A DNA stretch of 34,981 nt from Oceanospirillum sediminis (GTDB taxonomy: Bacteria; Pseudomonadota; Gammaproteobacteria; Pseudomonadales; Halomonadaceae). Positions 6,944-14,656 of this stretch are shown here, one piece after another. The notes under the pieces were generated by a model, which was not told the DNA's origin, made no database searches, and saw only the letters and a list, made by a program, of their open reading frames with translations. A program made the translations under genes and the position numbers. How positions within the stretch are numbered: position 1 is the stretch's first letter; every line of letters begins with the position of its first letter. Location of the stretch: the NCBI RefSeq assembly GCF_014164585.1, contig NZ_JACJFM010000050.1, positions 1 through 34,981 of the forward strand. Direction: 5' to 3'.

Positions 6944-9565
6944 CTAAGGTAATGGTTTCGAAAAATCTGGTGCAGCAGCACACAACTGGTCATAAATAGC
7001 TTCAAATCCTTTCGTCCTCTCAGATTCAGGCAAAATTATACCGTGCAGTTGTGAACGCAGTTCATCCCATCTTGCATCCAGCACTTGCCAGTTGTATTCA
7101 TCATAAGTGCCTTTGAAAATAACTGGTTTTATTTCAATGAATGGCAGCTCTGTTTTACTCTGTTCTGCCAATGTATCTTTATCAGCTTGATAGATCTCAA
7201 ACTCTTTTTCCCAGCGAGAGCCTAAGCGATCAATACGTCCAATCTGTTGTTCAACCACACCGGGGTTCCATTCAGGATGTAATAGATACACTACCCGACA
7301 TGCCTGATGCAGATTCAGGCCTTCCCGGCCTACTACAGATTGAGCCACAATAACCTTGGGGTTACTGTGCTGGCGGTTAAAGCCCATTTGCATCACTCTG
7401 CGACTATGAGCTGCTGTACCACCATACATTAGCCTTGCCATTCCGCCACGCACATGAGCAAACTCAGTGATCACACGCTCTTCAATGGTTGGCCACAGAT
7501 CTCTGGCTTCTTCCGCATCCAACTCGCCATCACCATTTTCATCGCCCTCATGCTTTGCCGTTACAACATTCATAAGGTCATTGAAACCAGTTGCTAACTC
7601 TTCTGGGGTAAAGTCCAAACCCTCTTTATCAATTAACTCGAAAATGGCATTGGCAAACGGCGTTAAGCAATTTTTCTCCTGATCTTGCTGATTATTTACC
7701 GAGGTTTTAAAGGCATCAAAAAGTTGGCCAGTCCGGACATCCAATTGATTCCGCGCCAGCTCTATCCGGTCTAACAGATCCTCTTTTGCTTTATCAACCT
7801 GGCGACTGTTTTTGTTATATTGTTGTGCTAAAAGCTGATTAACTTTTTCAACATCCCATTCTAGCTCTAACTGCTTAAGGGCGATCTCAACGGCCTTAAC
7901 TTCAGATTCAATATTGTGCTCACCATCGCCCATATGAATCTTACTCTGAGGCCAATAACGCTCTTCTTTTAAGCTTATCAGCATGGCCCGTGCATTAAGT
8001 AAATTCACCAATGCCCGCATAGGTCGGGTCATTTTGCCAAAGACCAAAACCTTCTGACCATTGGACAAATCCTGCTCAATTTCTTCAATCACCTTTAAAA
8101 TTGCCGGATGCTTGTATAGCGATTCCTCTCCGCTATCAAATGCATTCGCAATACAAGACTTCCACCAGGCCTGCCGCTGAGCCTTTTTATCCGTCAGTGC
8201 CTGCTCATCTGTTTCAAGTGCCTCATCTTCCCCTGAGACTCCTGAAGCGTTTAAAGACTTATCAATAATGCCTGCAATACCATGGCCATTAGCCAATGTC
8301 AGTCGGGCTCGCTTTGATGTGGAATCGGTCTGCATACTGGATGATGCAGACAACCCTTCAACGGCACAGACAATTCTCTTCCATTCAGCAGACAAGGTCT
8401 TAATTTCTACATTAACGGGGGTTTCCTTTCTGTAGCCATTGATTGATAAGCCCGATTCCTTATGGAACTTCTGAATGGTTTCATCCTGACGTTTGTCACG
8501 TCTTAATAGATAAGGTGATAAAGCCGCTTCAAACTGCTTAGCTGCGTGTTTAAAATCCTCACGCCCTTTTTCGTCGGCACGCCAGCTTTGTTTAAGCCTG
8601 GTAACTGCCTGAGCATATTCCTGTACAGACTCCAGAATGTGCTCTTGTTTAGCAGGGTCCAACTCAATGCGGTTCAGCATATCTCTCCATTGCCCAACCC
8701 CTAATTCAACAGGTGTAGCTGTCATAGCAAGGTGTCTGGCGTGGACTGATTTAATCGCGATACGGTTTAAAATTGTGCTGAGGCTACTGTCTTCGCTCCT
8801 GCTCTTATGCGCCTCATCAATAACTATCAGATCAAACTCACCCAAGCCAAGGCCAACGGCCTTTTCTAATAGATCGCGGTTTTCACTACCGGAGGAGAAA
8901 CTATCACCTCCAAAAGAGTTTTTACCCCAACTAAAATTCTCTCCAATAAAATCAAGCGTTTCTTTCACAACATGATCTTCAGGAAGATCCTTAGCACCAT
9001 CAACTATGTGTTCAGCACAGACCTTAGCTCTATTTGATACCAAGTCATTATGAGAGTAATAGCCATTGGGCAGACGTTTTTTTAAATCTATTTTTTTACG
9101 CCATTGGGCATAGATCTCAGGTAACAGCGCCCATCGGCTTGAGCTAGAACTAGCTCCCATACGCCAACTAGCAAAATTTTGCGATAAAATAACAACCTTC
9201 TCTTTATCCCAGGGCTCAGCTTTCTCCTTGCTTTCATATGCAGCAAGAAATCCCCACAAGCTTTTTATCACAGTCTTCGGAGCAAGGTCCTTAGCCCTGT
9301 CATTCAACTCACCTTGCCACTGAAAGCCCAATGTTGTTGGCACTACAACTAAAACCCGGCCACCGGCTTTCTTCACAGCACGAATCAGCTCAACAGCTAT
9401 ACGGGTTTTACCCATTCCGACTTCATCAGCAATAATAACGCCTGACTCAGGTATTCTTTTAACCAGGCTATGCACACTGCGTTTTTGACCGGCATTAAGC
9501 CTGTCATTACTCTCCAGTGTTTTTAACACATGTTTGGAAACTTTTTCCCATCCCTTAAAACTCAT
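6944..9565 (-). CDS. SNF2/RapA-like helicase with an EF-hand insert
   Basis: Superfamily 2 ATPase of the SNF2/RapA type, expected to move along or remodel DNA (or RNA) at the cost of ATP. Motif I is DEVGMGKT (residues 47-54), motif II DEAH (250-253), motif III MTATP (281-285). The second motor domain has VLVFGKM (about 507-513), VVGREGLNLHQACRVV (744-759) and motif VI QQIGRIDRLGS (773-783). Between motor halves lies a long helical insert (about 550-700) with a canonical EF-hand loop, DENGDGELDAEE (675-686). The start at 9565 abuts the stop codon of the PLD-type gene (one base between), so the two are translated as a unit. It is the third gene of the cassette. Function in defence or repair is inferred from context; no nuclease motif is seen in this chain. 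Confidence 0.9.
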   Translation of the reverse strand: MSFKGWEKVSKHVLKTLESNDRLNAGQKRSVHSLVKRIPESGVIIADEVGMGKTRIAVELIRAVKKAGGRVLVVVPTTLGFQWQGELNDRAKDLAPKTVIKSLWGFLAAYESKEKAEPWDKEKVVILSQNFASWRMGASSSSSRWALLPEIYAQWRKKIDLKKRLPNGYYSHNDLVSNRAKVCAEHIVDGAKDLPEDHVVKETLDFIGENFSWGKNSFGGDSFSSGSENRDLLEKAVGLGLGEFDLIVIDEAHKSRSEDSSLSTILNRIAIKSVHARHLAMTATPVELGVGQWRDMLNRIELDPAKQEHILESVQEYAQAVTRLKQSWRADEKGREDFKHAAKQFEAALSPYLLRRDKRQDETIQKFHKESGLSINGYRKETPVNVEIKTLSAEWKRIVCAVEGLSASSSMQTDSTSKRARLTLANGHGIAGIIDKSLNASGVSGEDEALETDEQALTDKKAQRQAWWKSCIANAFDSGEESLYKHPAILKVIEEIEQDLSNGQKVLVFGKMTRPMRALVNLLNARAMLISLKEERYWPQSKIHMGDGEHNIESEVKAVEIALKQLELEWDVEKVNQLLAQQYNKNSRQVDKAKEDLLDRIELARNQLDVRTGQLFDAFKTSVNNQQDQEKNCLTPFANAIFELIDKEGLDFTPEELATGFNDLMNVVTAKHEGDENGDGELDAEEARDLWPTIEERVITEFAHVRGGMARLMYGGTAAHSRRVMQMGFNRQHSNPKVIVAQSVVGREGLNLHQACRVVYLLHPEWNPGVVEQQIGRIDRLGSRWEKEFEIYQADKDTLAEQSKTELPFIEIKPVIFKGTYDEYNWQVLDARWDELRSQLHGIILPESERTKGFEAIYDQLCAAAPDFSKPLP

Positions 9566-9566
9566 T

Positions 9567-11528
9567 TTATCGTCCTAATTTTGCTAACGTTTCAAGCCCG
9601 AGTTTCTCTTCCAGCCGTTTGAGTAATAGGTCATAGCCCAGGCCTTCATCTGTCTTTGCATTTTCGGCATATACAGGCCTGAAAGGGCTCTCCCACAAAG
9701 GTGATAAAGGGTTGATCTCTATCCCCTTAAAGAAAGCAAATATTTCATCACTTTTTAGCTGCTCAAAGGTTTGCTCCAAACGTGTACACCATTGAGACCA
9801 GTCTTTTTGAGGTACTGATGTTTGTTTTTCAGCAATTAACTCAATCAATGACATCATGCGATTGATGTAATAACTCTTTTTCGGGCTAGCGACACTATCA
9901 GTTTGGGACATTTCGCCCATATCCCGCTCGCCCACACCTTCTTCACCTTCATCCGCAGGCAATAATGGGAATGAACTGAACACGTGCCAGGCATCATCCA
10001 GATCTAACTCAGGCAATTCACTGGCTGCAATGCGACCATATTCATCAATAACAGGGATCAGTTCTTTATGGTCGGTACCATTATGCTGCCAGCACAGCGT
10101 AAGTTGTCTGGGTTGTTTATCAAACCAATGCAGTTCCTGTTCATTAACCTGCTCATATTTCTCAGGAGCTACATCGGAAAAGGTCAAATCACTGGTTAAA
10201 GGTGCATTAGGTTTTAAAACAAATTTATCGTCCAGCGTTTCTTTAATACAGAAATAAGCGATAGGTGAAGCGATATAGAGAGAATCATGCTCCTGCATAT
10301 CACTGCCCACAGCCAGAGATATAGACTCTTCAATATATTGCCCATCCTCCCAGGAAATAGGTAGCTGATTACTGATACAGCTTTCAGGATCTTCATTACC
10401 AAACCATGTCAGCCCCTGAGGAGCAAATACCACTCCAGCTTCAAGATTGCCTCCTGAAGGGGACGCTTTCTGCTTAAAGCCAGGGCCCGTTAAATTCCCT
10501 GATCCCAGGTAAATCCATGGACGCTTACACTCATCCTGATCGGAAACCTCTTTAGCGGAAAAAATAAACTTGGCATGTAAGTCACGGGCTGCTGGATTAT
10601 TCTTATAAACAGGATCATAAGCAGATAAAACACCCCAGCCGGCTTCTTGAAGGCTCTCAAGATTCGCAGCAATCGCCTGACACCCTTTAGGGTTAACAAC
10701 AATATCTTTTTCGGCGCTTTTAGTTAACAAGCCATGCTCTGACAAATGGGAATGTATATCAGCAATTACAGAAGGTACTTCACCCGTTTTCTCTCCTCCC
10801 TGATAGAAACCTGACCCCAAAGCCAGATAATTTCGTTTTTTGCTTCCAGCATGCTCTGCAACCTGATCCGCCAGCTGTGATAATAATGAAGACTGCCTGT
10901 TATCAAAAAAGCGCGGTTTAAAACCTTCTACCGCTTTTACGCTATCCAATAGCTGGTGGAATTGTTCAAAACGTGACTGTGTTACAGACACGGCACCTTG
11001 AGAGTTGCTTGCATTAAAAATATGGCTATCAAAATGACTCAAGGTATGGGTCAAAAACCTGTAAGCCGCAGCAAAATCCGTACTGTTTTGCTCATCCGGC
11101 TGATCAAAAGCCAAATCAATTGACCAGACAAGGTCCAAGCTGTCTTCCAGAGTTTGTCGGGTCCAGTTACCGGTAGAAACAATTAAACGAGCACTATAGT
11201 CATCTGTTTCAATCCCTTTAAACAGCAAAATAGCCACTTTGGCATGTAATAGATTAAAGGATTTAGATGTCTCACGCTTAAGGGGGAGATGTAAAAGCCC
11301 ATAACAATTAGTCATGGAGATTTGAGGGTGGTTAGGGTCCAACATCAAGGCAAGAGATCCACTGCCTTCACGGGCTCTTTGCGCCTGTATATTCAGGGTG
11401 AACTTTTCCAGTGCATCATTGAAAAAGTCACTGTCAGCAGAATACCCTGTGATCAAGCCAAACTCACCTTTCTGCCCTTCTGGCGGGGTAAAATAACTGA
11501 CTAAAGACGGTGCTATTTGCTTACTCAT
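9567..11528 (-). CDS. PLD-superfamily phosphodiesterase with two HKN half-sites (Tdp1-like)
   Basis: 653-aa protein with two half-sites of the phospholipase D superfamily, in the HxK...N form seen in tyrosyl-DNA phosphodiesterase 1. Half-site 1 is LLHAKVAILLFKG (H95, K97) with VSTGNWT (N121). Half-site 2 is DLHAKFIFS (H318, K320) with LGSGNLTGPGF (N345), followed by GGNLEAGVVF, as in Tdp1, where an acidic residue follows. The two halves would form one active site acting on phosphodiester or protein-DNA links. After about residue 380 there is a further region of unknown fold with an acidic stretch near 530. It overlaps the upstream gene by 8 bases and is followed one base later by the helicase gene. 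Nuclease or Tdp1-type activity is an inference from the motifs. Confidence 0.85.
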   Translation of the reverse strand: MSKQIAPSLVSYFTPPEGQKGEFGLITGYSADSDFFNDALEKFTLNIQAQRAREGSGSLALMLDPNHPQISMTNCYGLLHLPLKRETSKSFNLLHAKVAILLFKGIETDDYSARLIVSTGNWTRQTLEDSLDLVWSIDLAFDQPDEQNSTDFAAAYRFLTHTLSHFDSHIFNASNSQGAVSVTQSRFEQFHQLLDSVKAVEGFKPRFFDNRQSSLLSQLADQVAEHAGSKKRNYLALGSGFYQGGEKTGEVPSVIADIHSHLSEHGLLTKSAEKDIVVNPKGCQAIAANLESLQEAGWGVLSAYDPVYKNNPAARDLHAKFIFSAKEVSDQDECKRPWIYLGSGNLTGPGFKQKASPSGGNLEAGVVFAPQGLTWFGNEDPESCISNQLPISWEDGQYIEESISLAVGSDMQEHDSLYIASPIAYFCIKETLDDKFVLKPNAPLTSDLTFSDVAPEKYEQVNEQELHWFDKQPRQLTLCWQHNGTDHKELIPVIDEYGRIAASELPELDLDDAWHVFSSFPLLPADEGEEGVGERDMGEMSQTDSVASPKKSYYINRMMSLIELIAEKQTSVPQKDWSQWCTRLEQTFEQLKSDEIFAFFKGIEINPLSPLWESPFRPVYAENAKTDEGLGYDLLLKRLEEKLGLETLAKLGR

Positions 11529-12786
11529 CTGGGGCTTCTTCCTTGTCTAACCAAGTATCTAATCGATTTTCAAAATCAAGGTTTAATACATACATATTCC
11601 AAACCCTGAAAGAGATCCCGCTGGGGAACAAACGTTTATGCACTTCCTCATCATCAGACTCAACACTATCCGGTTTACCAAATGCCTGAGCTGGAACAAT
11701 CAGGTCGCCACGGTTACGCAGAACCACATTGTCCCGTGCAACCAGATACCGGATTACCTCCTGCTCACTGGGAGATGCACAGGCCTGAGCAAACTTTGTC
11801 GCAGCTTTGTTAGCAATGGGGTCATGCTCCAGGCTTAAAAACTTTTCTGCAGCCTCTTTCAGAGCAGTAAGTACGGTTTTGATATCACTTGAGAGCACTT
11901 GGTTTAAATCAAGCTGACAGGGATTAAGCAGACCGATCTCTGCTTCAATCACGTTTAACAGATCAAGCGCTTTATCACGTAATAAAAAGAAAAGGGCACC
12001 GCTTTGCAGATCCTTAAAGTGTTCGGTCTCGATACAACCGGGGTTTTGCCATAAGTCAGGTTCACTAGGTTTGGCAGATGCCACCCAATCAAGAACTCCC
12101 CGTCGCCGTGAAACTGCGTCCGGTGCTCCACTTAAAAGAGCTTGTTTAAAGATATTTAAAGCCTGGTCATTGAGGCGAACTAAAGGAGACAGTGCTTTGA
12201 TTAAACCAGGTCGATTCACTGGCAAACATTTATGTTTATATTCACCCAGCACCCAATTGATTAAGTACTTTTGAATTTTCAAACGGTCGCAGCTTAGATC
12301 AACACAACCAGCATCAATAAAATCTTGTCCCTGTTGGCTTAAAGTAAAGCTATTAAAACGTTCACCTGTTGATTCAACCAACCCCAAACCAGGCAGGGCC
12401 TGTACAGTACTCATACGCATTGGCTGAGTAACATAGATATTATTAGCACTGAACGCCTTATAGGATAGATCTTTTTGCCCCTGTAACTTGGTACTCCCTC
12501 GTAGACGTTCATCAGACTGCCAGCCATTGCTCTCATAAGCTAAAAAGCAGGCTAAGGCTTCAATAGCATTAGTGACCTGAATATTACTGACATTTAGGCC
12601 TTCTTTTCTTGCTTCCTTAGCGATACCTATACCCAGGCATGCCAAAAAAACGGTCTTCACATGTCTGACACTACCTAACTGGGGTACTGCCAGATCATTA
12701 AATCTTCGAACCACTGAGCTTAGCCCTAGTGTTCTTGTCCGCCTTTGAGATACTACTTTTTCAGGCCCTGATAATCCCCACAGCAT
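11521..12786 (-). CDS. Unrecognised 421-aa protein, first gene of the helicase/PLD cassette
   Basis: I do not recognise this family. No signal peptide, membrane segment, P-loop or nuclease motif is evident; the composition is soluble and helical. Residues around 120-155 (MRMSTVQALPGLGLVESTGERFNSFTLSQQGQDFIDAG) look like a winged-helix segment with its beta wing, so nucleic-acid or partner binding is possible. The C-terminus (FRVWNMYVLNLDFENRLDTWL) is hydrophobic and aromatic. The start at 12786 has AAAGGAA seven bases upstream. The stop codon overlaps the start of the PLD-type gene by 8 bases, indicating translational coupling. As the leading gene of the cassette it may be the sensor or adaptor, which is inference only. 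Confidence 0.8.
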   Translation of the reverse strand: MLWGLSGPEKVVSQRRTRTLGLSSVVRRFNDLAVPQLGSVRHVKTVFLACLGIGIAKEARKEGLNVSNIQVTNAIEALACFLAYESNGWQSDERLRGSTKLQGQKDLSYKAFSANNIYVTQPMRMSTVQALPGLGLVESTGERFNSFTLSQQGQDFIDAGCVDLSCDRLKIQKYLINWVLGEYKHKCLPVNRPGLIKALSPLVRLNDQALNIFKQALLSGAPDAVSRRRGVLDWVASAKPSEPDLWQNPGCIETEHFKDLQSGALFFLLRDKALDLLNVIEAEIGLLNPCQLDLNQVLSSDIKTVLTALKEAAEKFLSLEHDPIANKAATKFAQACASPSEQEVIRYLVARDNVVLRNRGDLIVPAQAFGKPDSVESDDEEVHKRLFPSGISFRVWNMYVLNLDFENRLDTWLDKEEAPDE

Positions 12787-12983
12787 AGAACATTCCTTTG
12801 GCTGTAAAATATGTTTTGAAAGATGAGAAAGGTTTGCAATGTAGTTTAATTAACCTGGAAAGATGATGTAAGAAGATATTATCTAAATGCTACATTTCAG
12901 GTGGTTGACACGGTCGAAGATATACTGTTGGAGGCGATAATCTGGTAGGTGATAATATTACGACAGTTGGGGTGTTATTCATT

Positions 12984-13010
12984 ACAGGAGGGTTGTGCTT
13001 ACCCTCCTGT
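12984..13010. other. Perfect 10-bp hairpin behind the E2 gene
   Basis: Arms ACAGGAGGGT and ACCCTCCTGT around a 7-base loop, 26 bases past the E2 stop codon. There is no T-run on either side, so it may be a weak or Rho-assisted terminator or an mRNA-end stabiliser of the dehydrogenase operon. It separates that operon from the helicase cassette, whose promoter must lie in 12787-12980. Confidence 0.55.
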
Positions 13011-13035
13011 TAGATCTCTGTTGAGAGAAGATTAC

Positions 13036-14643
13036 TTACTGGCCCCAATTTTCGATAATTTCAACAAAACGGCTCAGGAACAGGTTGGTCTGGAATGCAT
13101 CCAGCGCCCGGTGATCAATACTCAGAGAAACATAGCATTTCGGACGAATGCGCATCTCGTCTTCGCCATTGATGGTTTCAACCACCACACGCTTTTCCAG
13201 TTTACCAATGCCCAGAATAGCCACCTGAGGCTGATTGATAATAATCGGTGTAGCAAACAGGCTACCGCTGACGCCGTGGTTAGAAATGGTGAAGGTGCCA
13301 CCTTTCATATCTGCTGCTGTCAGTTTGCCTGAGCGTGCTCTTTCTGTTTGCTGCTGCAGTGCTGTGGCAATCTGGAACAGGTTCATGTCCTGTACTTTTC
13401 TCACTACAGGTACGACCAGACCATCATCGCCCAGAGCCGTGCCGACACCGATATTAACGTCCTCAAAAATTTCCAGCGCTTCTTCGTGGAAACGGGCATT
13501 GACAGCCGGTACGGTTTCCATCGCTTTAGCGGCTGCAGACAGGAAGTAGGCGGTAAACGTCAGGTTTACACCGGCTTCATTAAAGCCCATCTTGCACTGT
13601 TTACGGTGCTCAATGATATTGCCCATATCCATTTCAAACACACTGGTCACATGAGGTGATGTGTGCAGCAGGCTATCGACCATGTGATTGGCAATGGCCT
13701 TGCGCATTGAAGTATGAGGCACCATACGGCTCGGAATATCTGAACTGGCCTGAGGGGCAGTAACCGGAGCAACAGGTTTCGCAGGCGTGGGTACTGCGAC
13801 GACCTGAGCCGCTTGTTGAGCCTGAGGTGATTTCAGATAGGCCAGAACATCATCACGGGTCACACGACCGCCGCGACCACTGCCTGTGATCAGGTCAATA
13901 TTCAGCTGATGTTCTTTCAGCAGGCGACGAACCACCGGGCCGATCAGATGACGGGCGCTGCGTTCACCGGATACTGCCGGAGTAACCGCCACTGGAGCCG
14001 TAGTAACAGGTACGGCATGGGCTACAGAGGCAACGGCAGCCACCGGAGCCATTGCAGGTGCAGAGGCATTAACAGCCTGTAGCTGACCCAGGATACTACC
14101 CGCTTCTACTTCTTCACCAATCTGACGGGATTTCACCATCAGTACACCATCAGCCGGAGCAGTGATCTCCATTGTGACCTTATCTGTCTCCAGTTCAATA
14201 ACAGGATCACCGGCTTTTACAGTGGCGCCGATCTCCACATGCCAGGCCGCTACCTTAGCTGCAGTACCTTCCAGCTGATCGGCAGGCAGCTCAATATCGA
14301 CCAGTTCTGTAGCTTGTTGAACAGGGGCGGAATTCTGTGCCTGTGCAGGTACGCTGCCCTGACTTTCAACGACTGATAGCTGAGGTGCAGCAGCAGGTGC
14401 TTTGCCAGAGATCAGTCCCAGCGTCACACCTTCAGCCACATCTTCACCCGGAATCGCCATGATTTTAGCGATTACTCCGTCCGCTTCAGCACAGACCTCC
14501 ATAGTAACCTTGTCGGTTTCCAGTTCCAGCAGGGGCATGCCCTGGGTTACCAGATCACCTTCTGCCACCAGCCAGTGCGACACCTTGGCTGTGGTGCCTT
14601 CCAGAGAGTCGGCTGGCAGGGTAATGTTAATAGATTCACTCAT
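13036..14643 (-). CDS. 2-oxo acid dehydrogenase E2 (dihydrolipoyl acyltransferase)
   Basis: E2 core of a 2-oxo acid dehydrogenase complex, transferring acyl groups from E1-bound lipoate to CoA. Domains in order: lipoyl domain 1 (lysine K45 in ELETDKVTME), Ala/Pro/Gln linker, lipoyl domain 2 (K155, same motif), Ala/Val/Pro linker, peripheral-subunit-binding domain (about 231-270, VVRRLLKEHQLNIDLITGSG), and the catalytic acyltransferase domain with the active site DHRALDA (H511, D515). The length of 535 aa fits a two-lipoyl E2. It is downstream of the fused E1 gene with 13 bases between and a G-rich ribosome site. Branched-chain substrates are likely, given the Lrp-type neighbour, but pyruvate or another 2-oxo acid is not excluded. 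Confidence 0.92.
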   Translation of the reverse strand: MSESINITLPADSLEGTTAKVSHWLVAEGDLVTQGMPLLELETDKVTMEVCAEADGVIAKIMAIPGEDVAEGVTLGLISGKAPAAAPQLSVVESQGSVPAQAQNSAPVQQATELVDIELPADQLEGTAAKVAAWHVEIGATVKAGDPVIELETDKVTMEITAPADGVLMVKSRQIGEEVEAGSILGQLQAVNASAPAMAPVAAVASVAHAVPVTTAPVAVTPAVSGERSARHLIGPVVRRLLKEHQLNIDLITGSGRGGRVTRDDVLAYLKSPQAQQAAQVVAVPTPAKPVAPVTAPQASSDIPSRMVPHTSMRKAIANHMVDSLLHTSPHVTSVFEMDMGNIIEHRKQCKMGFNEAGVNLTFTAYFLSAAAKAMETVPAVNARFHEEALEIFEDVNIGVGTALGDDGLVVPVVRKVQDMNLFQIATALQQQTERARSGKLTAADMKGGTFTISNHGVSGSLFATPIIINQPQVAILGIGKLEKRVVVETINGEDEMRIRPKCYVSLSIDHRALDAFQTNLFLSRFVEIIENWGQ

Positions 14644-14656
14644 TGCTCAACCCCCA

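Noticed and set aside
6944-12786. CRISPR array or restriction-modification genes with the cassette
   Set aside because: No repeat-spacer pattern and no methyltransferase motifs are visible in or beside the three genes.
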